Below, in pieces: positions 52,763 to 61,974 of a stretch of 64,000 bases of DNA. Every line of letters starts with the position of its first letter. Positions within the stretch are counted from its first letter, which is position 1. Both the position numbers and the translations under genes were made by a program. This DNA is from CAZSDU01 sp964605775 (GTDB lineage Bacteria > Bacteroidota > Bacteroidia > Bacteroidales > FEN-979). The notes beneath the pieces were generated by a model. The model saw only the letters and a program-made list of their open reading frames with translations. It was not told the origin of the DNA and did no database searches. The DNA lies in the NCBI GenBank assembly GCA_964605775.1, contig CAZSDU010000005.1:1-64000 (forward strand), read 5' to 3'.

Positions 52763-54283
52763 ATGAGTATCCTTTTAAGTGAACAGGAAATCATCCGGAG
52801 AAATGCGTTATCCGAATTGGTCAGAATTGGTATCCATCCTTATCCTCCAGATACTTTTCCTGTCAATGCCAGTGCCGTTGATATAAAATTAAAATATCCC
52901 GAAGATCAAGACCGTTTTCAGGAAATCCAGTTGGCCGGCAGGATGATGAGCCGAAGGATTATGGGTGCTGCCTCCTTTGCTGAGATTCAGGATAGCACGG
53001 GAAGAATTCAGGTTTATATCAAGCGTGATGATATTTGTCCTGGGGATGATAAAACCCTATATAATACCGTGTTTAAAAAACTGTTAGACATCGGGGATAT
53101 CATCGGGGTAAGCGGATTTGTTTTTGTCACCCAGATGGGAGAAATCACCATTCATGTCAAGTCCCTGAAGCTGCTTAGCAAATGCCTGCGTCCTTTGCCA
53201 ATCGTCAAGGAAAATGAAGGAATCGTCTATGATGCTTTTTCAGATCCTGAACAACGCTACCGTCAACGATATGTTGATCTGATTGTGAATCCTCAGGTCA
53301 GGGAAACCTTTGTTAAAAGAACAGCCCTGGTCAACTCCATGCGGAATTTTTTAAATTCAAAAGGATATCTGGAAGTGGAGACTCCCATTCTGCAACCGCT
53401 TTATGGAGGTGCAGCCGCCCGTCCTTTCAAAACCCATCATAACAGTCTTGACATGACACTGTATCTCCGCATTGCCAATGAATTGTACCTGAAACGTTTG
53501 ATTGTTGGCGGATTCGACGGAGTTTATGAATTTTCCAAAGATTTCAGGAATGAGGGTATGGATCGCTTTCACAATCCTGAATTTACGCAAATGGAGCTCT
53601 ATGTTGCATTCAAGGATTATGAGTGGATGATGGATCTGGTGGAAGAAATGGTTGAAAAGACAGCCATGGATCTTCATGGAAACACCGAAGTCAAGGTTGG
53701 AGATCAGATGATCGATTTTAAGCGCCCATGGAAAAGATATTCAATGTATGAAGTGATCCGGCAATTTACGGGTATAGACATTGAAGGGAAGTCGGAAGAA
53801 GAACTGGCAGGTATTGCCCGTCAATTGAATGTTCCCATCGATCCCACCATGGCTAAGGGCAAGATTATTGATCAGATTTTCGGGGAGAAATGCGAACCCT
53901 TACTGATCCAGCCGACATTTATTACAGATTATCCGCTTGAAATGTCGCCTCTGGCTAAAAAGCACCGGAGTAAACAAGGGCTGGTGGAGCGTTTTGAAGC
54001 CATCTGTAACGGAAAAGAATTGTGCAATGCATTTTCAGAACTGAATGATCCCATTGATCAAAGGGAAAGGTTTGAGTCTCAGCTCGAGCTGGGGAAAAGG
54101 GGAGATACAGAATCCATGGTAGTGGATGAAGATTTTCTACGGTCTCTTGAATTCGGTATGCCTCCTACGGCAGGACTGGGGATTGGCATTGACCGCCTGG
54201 CCATGATCATGACCGGCAGTGCTTCTATACAGGATGTTCTTTTCTTCCCCCAGATGAGGCCGGAAAGAAAAATCAGCGAATAA
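52763..54283 (+). CDS. lysS: Lysyl-tRNA synthetase, class II
   Basis: This 506-residue enzyme charges tRNA-Lys. An N-terminal OB-fold anticodon-binding domain (residues about 55-150) is followed by the class II core: motif 2 FRNEGMDRFHNPEFTQMELY and motif 3 GLGIGIDRLAMIM. Length is typical. It overlaps the end of the convergent deiminase gene by 11 nt, so there is no room for a separate terminator. Confidence 0.97.
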   Translation: MSILLSEQEIIRRNALSELVRIGIHPYPPDTFPVNASAVDIKLKYPEDQDRFQEIQLAGRMMSRRIMGAASFAEIQDSTGRIQVYIKRDDICPGDDKTLYNTVFKKLLDIGDIIGVSGFVFVTQMGEITIHVKSLKLLSKCLRPLPIVKENEGIVYDAFSDPEQRYRQRYVDLIVNPQVRETFVKRTALVNSMRNFLNSKGYLEVETPILQPLYGGAAARPFKTHHNSLDMTLYLRIANELYLKRLIVGGFDGVYEFSKDFRNEGMDRFHNPEFTQMELYVAFKDYEWMMDLVEEMVEKTAMDLHGNTEVKVGDQMIDFKRPWKRYSMYEVIRQFTGIDIEGKSEEELAGIARQLNVPIDPTMAKGKIIDQIFGEKCEPLLIQPTFITDYPLEMSPLAKKHRSKQGLVERFEAICNGKELCNAFSELNDPIDQRERFESQLELGKRGDTESMVVDEDFLRSLEFGMPPTAGLGIGIDRLAMIMTGSASIQDVLFFPQMRPERKISE

Positions 54284-56306
54284 GAACCATTTTCCGGTTC
54301 AACACCTTGTTTTCTGTGGTAAGTTTTAAAAAATAAACCCCTGCTGGCAGCAAGTTGCCGTTTTCATCCATTCCTTTCCATATCAGTGAACCTGAGTCTG
54401 AGTTTTCCCGATCAGGAAATTTTGTTACTGTTTTCCCGCTCCAGTTAAAAATTTCTATTTTTACCCCTGTGGGTTTATCCAGGCGGTAGCTGATACTCGT
54501 CTGATCGCTAAATGGATTGGGGTAGTTGCTCAGGAATCCGGAGCCCGGAACTTCCGATAGGGACTGACTATTGCTGATTAATTCCGAATTAACCATAATA
54601 ATTACCCGATGGTTGTTCAGTGCGCTGACAATATTCATGGTATCAATAAAGTACCCGGAAAGATTTGTTTTTACAACAACCGGAGCATGCAGGGTTAACT
54701 GAAGAGAATCTCCGGGGTCCATCAGATATGGGAAACTGACCACAGGCCAGGGAGCTATCCACCAATAGAGGCCTGAAGATTCAATATCCAGAATTGTTTT
54801 CTGCGAACTGGTATAATTGTGGATGGTCAGAATTATTCCGTCCAATGCTTCTTCAGGAGTATTAAACCAGACCGTATCAGGAATTGTTGTGATATCGGTA
54901 TAAACGGTATTGAACAGAAATGGATCACCTGGGCCAATAAAGGGGCAGGTTTCCCTGCGTCCGGATTCATCAGCGGCAAAAAGGTAATAACGGATTGTCT
55001 TTCCGGCCGATTGTTTCGGGATTAACCCGGTATAATGATTTCCGGAAGTATTAAGCATAGGAACGATCTGATAGGGTTCATTGTCAACCTGATAATAAAT
55101 CAGCACGGAATCAGCCTTGACCGGCTGATGGCTGCACACGGTTAGGTCAGCCTGGATCAGGTAATCGTTTTCACAGGGTTGTGCTCCTGATAAAGGAAGA
55201 TGATGGATATACAAAAGGCCGATATCGGAGATGCCCATTACCCGGCAATGCAATGCATCGGTAGATTCCCATGGTGTTGCAGGATTCCCGGTAATGCCGA
55301 TGACTTCATAACCCGGTAAAGCGGCTTGATAAACTGATTTGGCGCTATCATCCCAACTGGAATTCATAAAAGGTAACAGTACTTTATTATTCAGAATCAC
55401 GGAATTTGAATAGGGTTGATTACCTGGAGTCATCACCCGGAATACTTTGTAGGGATATCCATAGGAACAAATCTGTGTAGTCCAGTACGTGGCCGCGGCT
55501 TCGATCTGTGAATACTGGGGATGGGAAGGAGGAACCTTTCTGACAAGTATTTTATCTTGAGCCAGAAATTTAGCCCAGCAATCGATATGATCAATATATG
55601 TATTATTCGGATCAGGTCTGACCTGATAATTATCAATCCCAAGATAATCATTCATTTTTTCAGCAACCTGGTTGTGTGACAAGGATGGATTTTCTTCCCA
55701 TATCAGTTCAGTGGAAGAAGCGCCCCCCATCCCATCACTCATATAATTTCCTCCGGTGTGAATCAGGTTCATCCCGAAACAACGGATTCCAAGTTTCTGC
55801 GCAACTTTCACGGGAATGGCATCATCATTCGGGCGGGGCCGGTTATATGGGAAATCAACGATAGCGACACTGTCGGGGGCATACGTAATAAACCAGGGAC
55901 CATAATCCCTGGTCCAGTAGCTGTCGCTGGGTGTAATCAGAAAATCACAATGGCTGGTATCTACCCCGTTGTTAACATATTGTTGAATGACGGTGTTTTT
56001 TTGTGTATTGTTGGCAACAATGGTTGTGACCATGATCTCTTCGGCCATTTCTTTGATCAGGGTTATGGGAAGTCCAAAGGGATAACGCACCAGTGCTCCC
56101 TGCATCCGGTTAAATTCGGAAACATTTCTCACCGGTCCTGGAGGCGGAGGTGTCTCAACAAAACCACGACCAATTTCATGGATCCGCAGTTTTTCTTCCG
56201 GCGTAAGCCAATGGGTCAATTTGCCAGGAATATTTGCAGTTTCCTGGCCAAAGGAGAAAGCATTTAAAAAAAAACAAAATGAGATGAATAGAAATCCTGG
56301 TCGCAT
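54273..56306 (-). CDS. Secreted peptidylarginine-deiminase-like enzyme (PPAD family) with T9SS domain
   Basis: This 677-residue guanidino-group-modifying enzyme has a signal peptide (LFISFCFFLNAFSFGQ), a catalytic domain (about 45-385), Ig-like regions and a T9SS type A sorting domain (FLSNYPNPFSDQTSISY; LPAGVYFLKL). Catalytic residues align with Porphyromonas PPAD at a near-constant offset: Asp134 (WTRDYGPW), His240 and Asp242 (YIDHIDCW), Asn301 (YSNSV) and Cys354 (DALHCR). Arg156 and Arg158 (NRPRPND) match the PPAD arginines that hold the C-terminal carboxylate. It probably converts C-terminal peptidyl arginine to citrulline on the cell surface. Family neighbours include agmatine deiminases, which lack the sorting domain. 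It is divergent from the CDF gene. Confidence 0.85.
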   Translation of the reverse strand: MRPGFLFISFCFFLNAFSFGQETANIPGKLTHWLTPEEKLRIHEIGRGFVETPPPPGPVRNVSEFNRMQGALVRYPFGLPITLIKEMAEEIMVTTIVANNTQKNTVIQQYVNNGVDTSHCDFLITPSDSYWTRDYGPWFITYAPDSVAIVDFPYNRPRPNDDAIPVKVAQKLGIRCFGMNLIHTGGNYMSDGMGGASSTELIWEENPSLSHNQVAEKMNDYLGIDNYQVRPDPNNTYIDHIDCWAKFLAQDKILVRKVPPSHPQYSQIEAAATYWTTQICSYGYPYKVFRVMTPGNQPYSNSVILNNKVLLPFMNSSWDDSAKSVYQAALPGYEVIGITGNPATPWESTDALHCRVMGISDIGLLYIHHLPLSGAQPCENDYLIQADLTVCSHQPVKADSVLIYYQVDNEPYQIVPMLNTSGNHYTGLIPKQSAGKTIRYYLFAADESGRRETCPFIGPGDPFLFNTVYTDITTIPDTVWFNTPEEALDGIILTIHNYTSSQKTILDIESSGLYWWIAPWPVVSFPYLMDPGDSLQLTLHAPVVVKTNLSGYFIDTMNIVSALNNHRVIIMVNSELISNSQSLSEVPGSGFLSNYPNPFSDQTSISYRLDKPTGVKIEIFNWSGKTVTKFPDRENSDSGSLIWKGMDENGNLLPAGVYFLKLTTENKVLNRKMVLIR

Positions 56307-56328
56307 GTATCTTGGTTTAGATTTTGGG

Positions 56329-56336
56329 CAAAATTA
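56329..56336 (-). promoter_or_regulatory. -7 element of the deiminase gene
   Basis: The minus strand reads TAATTTTG, matching TAnnTTTG, 22 nt upstream of the ATG. A short palindrome ATTTTG-GG-CAAAAT (56321-56334) overlaps it. Confidence 0.45.
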
Positions 56337-56372
56337 ACAATTTTAAAGTGCCGATTTTCCGGTCGATAATTC

Positions 56373-56380
56373 TATTTTTG
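56373..56380 (+). promoter_or_regulatory. -7 element of the CDF transporter gene
   Basis: TATTTTTG matches TAnnTTTG and ends 17 nt before the ATG at 56398. No clear -33 TTTG is present. Confidence 0.5.
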
Positions 56381-56397
56381 TAAAAATTATCAAAGCG

Positions 56398-57258
56398 ATG
56401 AATAAAAAAGTCGGTGTGGCCAGACTTTCTATCTTTTCGAATACCATTCTGATCCTGTTAAAACTTTTTGTCGGGATTTTTTCCGGTTCTGTAAGTATCA
56501 TTTCCGAAGCAATTCATTCCACTATGGATCTTCTGGCTTCGATCATTGCCTATTTTTCTGTGCGTATCTCGGATACTCCGGCCGATGATCGCCACCCTTA
56601 CGGGCATGGGAAATTTGAAAACATCTCCGGAGTTATTGAAGCTTTGTTGATTTTCATTGCAGCCTTCTGGATTATTTTTGAAGCCGTAAAAAAATTCCTT
56701 GACCCTTCTGGGGTTGCGGAATTAGGAATAGGATTGGGCTTTGTTGTCATGCTTATCTCAGCAACTGTCAACATTATCGTTTCGCGCAAACTTTACAAGG
56801 TAGCCAAAGAAACAGATTCAGTCGCGCTGGAGGCTGATGCCCTGCACCTGAAAACAGATGTGCTCACTTCCCTTGGGGTTGCCATTGGCCTGGCAGTGAT
56901 ATATATTACGGGTTTTCATTTATTGGATCCGGTCATTGCCATTTTGGTCGCCTTGCTGATCTTGAAAGAATCCTTTGAGCTTTTTACCCGGGCGTTTTCT
57001 CCCTTACTGGATTCGGCCTTACCGGCTGATGACAAGAAAAAGATAGAGGCCATCCTGCAAGAATGCTGTTCGGGAAATATGACCTATCATAACCTTCGTT
57101 CACGGAAAGCGGGAAACTATAAATATATTGATTTTCATCTCAATCTGGATGAAAACATGACAGTCAGAGAGGCTCATGAAATTTGTGACCAAATAGAAAA
57201 TAAGATCAAACAAGTCATATCCGATGCCGAAATAACGATTCATGTGGAAAATTTTTAA
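56398..57258 (+). CDS. Cation diffusion facilitator metal transporter
   Basis: This 286-residue transporter has six membrane helices and exports divalent metals such as Zn, Fe, Co or Mn in exchange for protons. Metal-site motifs are HSTMD (helix 2, H-x3-D) and ADALHLKTD (helix 5, H-x3-D), and the loop signature DDRHPYGHGKFE is present. A C-terminal cytoplasmic domain (residues about 205-286) ends in IHVENF. It is followed after 20 nt by a lytic transglycosylase gene. The metal cannot be assigned. Confidence 0.93.
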   Translation: MNKKVGVARLSIFSNTILILLKLFVGIFSGSVSIISEAIHSTMDLLASIIAYFSVRISDTPADDRHPYGHGKFENISGVIEALLIFIAAFWIIFEAVKKFLDPSGVAELGIGLGFVVMLISATVNIIVSRKLYKVAKETDSVALEADALHLKTDVLTSLGVAIGLAVIYITGFHLLDPVIAILVALLILKESFELFTRAFSPLLDSALPADDKKKIEAILQECCSGNMTYHNLRSRKAGNYKYIDFHLNLDENMTVREAHEICDQIENKIKQVISDAEITIHVENF

Positions 57259-57278
57259 CTTTTTTTTTCGTTATCATC

Positions 57279-59066
57279 ATGCATAAACTTTTTTTTATGA
57301 CGATACAGCCAACCTGGTACACTTTCCTGCTTATTTTTCTTTTTCCTGCAACCCTATTTTCTCAGGATGCAGCTCGTCCCGACACTATCAGTAAGGGAGT
57401 CTTAATCGAAGATGATCCGGTTGTTTATATGCTTGACAGCCTGGCCAACTTAAAAATTTTTAAAGATGCCGAATACCCGAATGCCAATCAGTATCAAAGC
57501 TGGAATGATTATTCGGACAATGACATCCCCTATTTTCCTGATTCCGTTTATCGGGAAAGAATTGCCCAGATGAACGATGAATCCCCCTTTGAATACATTT
57601 ATAATGATGACGTTAAAAAGTTTATCGAACTCTATGCCAATAAAAAACGAAAACTGACCTCGAGGCTACTGGGTCTGGCCCAGATTTATTTCCCTCTTTT
57701 CGAAGAACAACTGGATAAATTCAACATGCCCCTGGAACTCAAGTACCTCGCGGTCATTGAATCTGCCTTGAATCCGACGGCAAATTCCCGTGCAGGGGCA
57801 AAAGGATTATGGCAGTTCATGTACGGAACCGGAAAGGTATATGGACTGAAAGTCAGTTCTTATGTTGATGATCGTTTTGACCCTTACAAATCGACCATCG
57901 CCGCCTGCGAGCATCTGAATGATCTTTATGATATCTATGGGAGCTGGTCCCTGGCGCTGGCCGCCTATAATTCAGGAGCCGGGAATGTTAATAAAGCCAT
58001 TCGCCGGTCAGGGGGCATGAAAAATTTCTGGGCCATACAGAATTACCTTCCAAAAGAAACCCGATCCTATGTTCCGGCTTTCATTGCGGCCAGTTATGTG
58101 ATGACTTATGCCCATGAACACAAGATCCATCCGGTTGATCCCGGCATCCTTTATTATGAAGTGGATACGGTCACTGTTAAGAATCCACTGACATTCGACC
58201 AGATATCAGAGATGCTCAACGTGCCTTTGGATGAAATCGCTTTTTTGAATCCGTCTTATAAACAGGGAATCATTCCGGCCTCTGGAGACAACCCATACAG
58301 CCTCCGCTTAAGGAAAAAAAATATCGGTAATTTTATCAACAATGAGAATGCTCTTTATGCCTTTAAAACGAAAAAAGGCCTGGAACGTGACTCCTTAATG
58401 AATTTGGTTTATGGAAGTTATCGGGAAACCGAACAACACATTGTAAAAAGCGGTGAAACCATGGCCAGCATCGCAAAACGATACCATATGTCCGTTGCAG
58501 AACTCAAATCTTTGAATAGCCTGAAAAAGAATTATGTCAAACCAAAACAAAGGATTTTAGTCTATACCAAAGCTTCAACCACTAAAACCATCCATCCGGT
58601 AAGTATCGCTTCCATTGCCCCGGAGGCCATAAAAAAGGACTCTGCCCCTGAAAAAAAATTATCGGTGAGTCAACCCTTATCGAAAGAATCATCTCCGGTA
58701 ATTCATGTGGTAAAAAGCGGGGAGAGCCTTGGAAGTATCGCTCAGAAATACCGTTGTAGCATTGACCAGCTCATGAAATGGAATAACCTGAACAACAACA
58801 AAATCATCATTGGGCAAAAGCTGAAAATCAATGCCGCCTCAAAGCTGGAATTAACAGACGTCAAACCCTCAACAACAAATAGCAAACCGGTTAAGCACTC
58901 CTCCGCTTCAGCTCAAAAATTCACTTTCTACACCATTCAGCCCGGGGATAATCTTTGGGATATAGCCGTTAAATTTGATGTCACTGTTTCACAAATAAAA
59001 AATTTAAACGACATCAAAAATCATAACAGGCTTAAACCCGGCCAAAAAATTAAAATTCCACAATAA
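57279..59066 (+). CDS. Membrane-bound lytic murein transglycosylase with three LysM domains (MltD type)
   Basis: This 595-residue enzyme cleaves peptidoglycan glycan strands. A signal peptide (FLLIFLFPATLFSQ) leads to an SLT domain with catalytic Glu in YLAVIESALNPTANS and GAKGLWQFMYGTG, and NSGAGNVNKAI. Three C-terminal LysM repeats bind peptidoglycan: KSGETMASIAKRYHMS, KSGESLGSIAQKYRCS and QPGDNLWDIAVKFDVT. It resembles E. coli MltD but lacks a clear lipobox. It is probably cotranscribed with the CDF gene. Confidence 0.94.
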   Translation: MHKLFFMTIQPTWYTFLLIFLFPATLFSQDAARPDTISKGVLIEDDPVVYMLDSLANLKIFKDAEYPNANQYQSWNDYSDNDIPYFPDSVYRERIAQMNDESPFEYIYNDDVKKFIELYANKKRKLTSRLLGLAQIYFPLFEEQLDKFNMPLELKYLAVIESALNPTANSRAGAKGLWQFMYGTGKVYGLKVSSYVDDRFDPYKSTIAACEHLNDLYDIYGSWSLALAAYNSGAGNVNKAIRRSGGMKNFWAIQNYLPKETRSYVPAFIAASYVMTYAHEHKIHPVDPGILYYEVDTVTVKNPLTFDQISEMLNVPLDEIAFLNPSYKQGIIPASGDNPYSLRLRKKNIGNFINNENALYAFKTKKGLERDSLMNLVYGSYRETEQHIVKSGETMASIAKRYHMSVAELKSLNSLKKNYVKPKQRILVYTKASTTKTIHPVSIASIAPEAIKKDSAPEKKLSVSQPLSKESSPVIHVVKSGESLGSIAQKYRCSIDQLMKWNNLNNNKIIIGQKLKINAASKLELTDVKPSTTNSKPVKHSSASAQKFTFYTIQPGDNLWDIAVKFDVTVSQIKNLNDIKNHNRLKPGQKIKIPQ

Positions 59067-59077
59067 AAAAAATCACA

Positions 59078-59112
59078 TTTTGTTAATTGTAAAAAAATTT
59101 GTTGTACTTTTG
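59078..59112 (+). promoter_or_regulatory. Promoter of the TetR-headed efflux operon
   Basis: TTTTG at 59078-59082, a 22-nt spacer and TACTTTTG at 59105-59112 fit the Bacteroidota pattern. The direct-repeat operator candidate begins 6 nt downstream. Confidence 0.6.
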
Positions 59113-59118
59113 ACCGCT

Positions 59119-59151
59119 TGGTTAAATTAATTGGTTAATCCAAATGGTTAA
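59119..59151. promoter_or_regulatory. Three TGGTTAA direct repeats with 13-bp spacing (candidate operator)
   Basis: TGGTTAA occurs at 59119-59125, 59132-59138 and 59145-59151, exactly 13 bp apart. The third copy overlaps the start codon region. The middle copy is also half of the short symmetric sequence TTGG-N5-CCAA (59131-59143). Position just below the -7 element suits autorepression by the TetR protein encoded next. Confidence 0.55.
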
Positions 59152-59776
59152 AACCGTTTCAAGTACCGAAGAAAAAATTCTTGTCGCGGCAAAAAAGGTA
59201 TTTCACCGAAAGGGATTCGAAGGTGCCCGCATGCAGGAAATTGCTGATGAGGCCGGGATCAACAAATCCTTGCTGCATTATTATTTCCGGAATAAAGACA
59301 AACTGTTTCAGGCCGTTTTTGATGCTACTTTTTCAAGTCTGATGATCAATGCAAGGAAGATTTTTTTATCCGATGCATCACTGAGCGAGAAAATCTCTGC
59401 ATTTATCATTGATTATATCAGTACCATTTCCGAGAATTCCTATATTCCCTGGTTTATTCTGAATGGCATACATGAAAAACCGGAGCAGTTTCAAGCTATC
59501 TTTGAAAAAAACGATGTCAATCCTGCCATGATCCTTGAGCACTTGAAAGCACAAATCGGGGATGAATACAATGCCGATATTCAACCCTTGCATATATGGT
59601 TGAATATTCTCTCTATGAGTATTTTTCCCGTGGTTGCCAAACCTTTGATCATGAAAATTTTTAAAATGAGTGAAGAAGCTTATCGTTTGCTTCTGGAAGA
59701 GAGAAAAACCGTCGTACCCTATTTCGTAATTTCCGCATTAAAAGCTTATGAAAAGAATGAAAAAACTCCCGGGTAA
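59144..59776 (+). CDS. TetR/AcrR-family transcriptional regulator
   Basis: This 210-residue regulator has a helix-turn-helix at residues about 25-60 (RMQEIADEAGINKSLLHYYFRNKDKLF) and a ligand-binding helical C-terminal domain. TetR proteins usually repress adjacent transporters and dissociate when a drug or metabolite binds. Its 3' end overlaps the TolC gene start by 29 nt, tying it to the efflux operon. Three direct repeats overlie its start codon and could be its operator. Confidence 0.94.
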   Translation: MVKTVSSTEEKILVAAKKVFHRKGFEGARMQEIADEAGINKSLLHYYFRNKDKLFQAVFDATFSSLMINARKIFLSDASLSEKISAFIIDYISTISENSYIPWFILNGIHEKPEQFQAIFEKNDVNPAMILEHLKAQIGDEYNADIQPLHIWLNILSMSIFPVVAKPLIMKIFKMSEEAYRLLLEERKTVVPYFVISALKAYEKNEKTPG

Positions 59777-61049
59777 AGGGTTCTTTGTCACTATTGGTAT
59801 CCTGGGCTGCGGGTTAGCCCTGCAGGCTCAGGACACCATTACCCTTGATTTTTGTTATCAACAAATCCTTACCACTTATCCCCTGACCCGGCAATCTGCC
59901 TTGCTGAACAATTCAAGCACGCTTAGGGTCAGCAATCTGAATAAAAACTACCTCCCCTCCATTTATGTCAATGGAAATGCTTCATGGCAGAATGAAGTGA
60001 CCAAAGTGACCATCAACCTTCCGGCAGGTATGCCTCAGATTGAAGGACCATCCATCCCTAAAGACCAGTACAAGCTGACCCTTGATGTCACAGAATCAAT
60101 CTATGACGGAAATGTCACTACTTATCAAAAGAAACTGGAAAAATTCAATGTAAACATTGACCGGAAAAATGTCGATGCAAGCCTGTATCATCTAAAAGAC
60201 CAGATCAACCAATTCTATTTCAACATCCTGCTTACCCAACAAAATGTAATACTGTTGCAGGAGTCAAAAAAACTACTGGAAAGAAAACTGCAGGAGGTGG
60301 AATCTGCTGTCAGAAACGGGGCTATGCTTAAAATGAACGCTGATCTGATCAGCGCCGAAATGATCAAGCTGGATCAAAATATCTATGAATTATCCATGGA
60401 CCGTCAGGCCAATATTCGAATGCTGTCAGAACTCATAGGATTTACCCTGGATGAACACTTGTCATTCGCCCTGCCATTAATCGTTTTACCCGGGTATTCT
60501 TATGAAAACAAACGGATTGAAAATGAAATTTTCAATGTCCAGCGTGAACGGGTGAACCTGCTGAAAAACATGGTCACAACAAAATGGAACCCAAAATTAT
60601 GGGCCTATGGGCAGTTTGGCTTTGGAAGACCAGGATATAATTTTCTATCCAGCGACATTGCCCCAATGGCCATGTTTGGCGCCAGGCTGACCTGGAATCC
60701 CTGGAACTGGAATGCCAACAGAAACGAAAAAAAGATTTATGATCTTCAGGGGGATATCCTTAAAAATCAACAGGAAGCTTTTGACTTGACCCTCAGGGTG
60801 ACCAACAAAAAAACAGTGACCGACATTCAAAAATTGACCGACTTGCTGATCAAAGACCAGGAACTGGTAAATTTGAGGACTGGCATCACCCTGACAGCCT
60901 CTTCTCAACTATCGAACGGGGTCATTACTTCGAGTGATTTTATTCTTCGTGTACAGGATGAAACCCATGCCCGGATGAGCCAGGAAATTCATAAAATTCT
61001 GTTGCTCAAAGCAAAGATCAATTATTTATATACTATTGGAAAACTATAA
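59748..61049 (+). CDS. TolC-family outer-membrane efflux protein (second exporter)
   Basis: This 433-residue channel protein has a signal peptide (KGFFVTIGILGCGLALQAQ) and two OEP repeats (FCYQQILTTYPLTRQSALL; LDVTESIYDGNV; RLTWNPWNWNANRNEKKIYD). It starts inside the 3' end of the regulator gene (ATG at 59748 or 59757). Its inner pair is adaptor plus ABC ATPases downstream. It shows no close resemblance to the first TolC in this window beyond family motifs. Confidence 0.9.
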   Translation: MKRMKKLPGKGFFVTIGILGCGLALQAQDTITLDFCYQQILTTYPLTRQSALLNNSSTLRVSNLNKNYLPSIYVNGNASWQNEVTKVTINLPAGMPQIEGPSIPKDQYKLTLDVTESIYDGNVTTYQKKLEKFNVNIDRKNVDASLYHLKDQINQFYFNILLTQQNVILLQESKKLLERKLQEVESAVRNGAMLKMNADLISAEMIKLDQNIYELSMDRQANIRMLSELIGFTLDEHLSFALPLIVLPGYSYENKRIENEIFNVQRERVNLLKNMVTTKWNPKLWAYGQFGFGRPGYNFLSSDIAPMAMFGARLTWNPWNWNANRNEKKIYDLQGDILKNQQEAFDLTLRVTNKKTVTDIQKLTDLLIKDQELVNLRTGITLTASSQLSNGVITSSDFILRVQDETHARMSQEIHKILLLKAKINYLYTIGKL

Positions 61050-61074
61050 CCTGAATTTTCAAACTCTTTCATTT

Positions 61075-61974
61075 ATGACAAAATATTTTATTGGTATTTT
61101 TTCAGGACTATTGTTATTTTCCTCCTGTTCCAGCGACAAGGAGAATCCTGATGCCTATGGTTCGTTTGAAGCAACAGAAATCACCATTTCCTCACTGGCG
61201 AACGGGCGTATTCTGAGATTTGATGTTGAAGAAGGACAAGTTCTTGATTCCGGACAGGTTATCGGGTATATTGACACCACCGATCTCCATCTGAAAAGGC
61301 TGCAAACCATCAATCAGAAAAACGCCACCGCATCACGCAAGAATGATCTGGAAGCACAGATTGACGTCCAGGAGCAAAACAGGGATAATATCCTGATCGA
61401 AAAAATCAGGGTTGAAAAACTGCTAAAAGACGGTGCTGCTACTCAAAAGCAAATGGATGACATCAAGGCCAGTTTAAACATGATCGATAAGCAGATCATT
61501 TCTATTCAAACCCAGTACAGGGGCATTGAAGATCAGATTGCTTCCATTGAACAACAGGTAGCCCAGATCTCTGAATCCATTCGTAATGCCAGAATTATCA
61601 ACCCTTTAAAGGGCACTGTGCTGACTAAATTTGCCGAGACGGATGAAGTTACCTTATACGGAAAACCTTTGTACAAAATAGCCGATCTGAGAGAAATGCT
61701 GCTTCGTGTTTATATTTCAGGAGATCAGCTACCCCATATAAAAATCGGAGATAAAGTTGAAGTTCGCTATGATAAAGATAAAACATCCTATACAAAAACA
61801 TCTGGTCTGGTAAGCTGGATTTCACAGACCGCAGAATTTACACCTAAAACGATCCAAACGAAAGAGGAGAGGGTGAACCTGGTATATGCCGTTAAAGTGC
61901 GTGTGCCCAACGATGGCAGCCTGAAAATAGGTATGCCCGGAGAAATATTACTGATAAAAAACATTAAACCATGA
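61075..61974 (+). CDS. HlyD-family adaptor lipoprotein
   Basis: This 299-residue adaptor has a lipobox-like FSSCS after GIFSGLLL (Cys at residue 18), so it may be lipid-anchored. A lipoyl half (SSLANGRILRFDVEEGQVL), a coiled-coil hairpin (about 75-175, heavy in Gln, Ile and Lys) and a second half (INPLKGTVLTKFAETDEV) follow. This is the YbhG/YhiI subfamily that works with YbhF-type ATPases. I chose the ATG at 61075 as it starts the signal sequence; an upstream ATG lies within the TolC gene. It overlaps the DUF2147 gene by 4 nt. Confidence 0.88.
   Translation: MTKYFIGIFSGLLLFSSCSSDKENPDAYGSFEATEITISSLANGRILRFDVEEGQVLDSGQVIGYIDTTDLHLKRLQTINQKNATASRKNDLEAQIDVQEQNRDNILIEKIRVEKLLKDGAATQKQMDDIKASLNMIDKQIISIQTQYRGIEDQIASIEQQVAQISESIRNARIINPLKGTVLTKFAETDEVTLYGKPLYKIADLREMLLRVYISGDQLPHIKIGDKVEVRYDKDKTSYTKTSGLVSWISQTAEFTPKTIQTKEERVNLVYAVKVRVPNDGSLKIGMPGEILLIKNIKP

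Noticed and set aside
56321..56387. Small palindromes in the deiminase/CDF spacer (ATTTTG-GG-CAAAAT and ATTTTT-GT-AAAAAT)
   Set aside because: Arms are only six A/T-rich bases and overlap -7 elements, so they may be chance or promoter composition.
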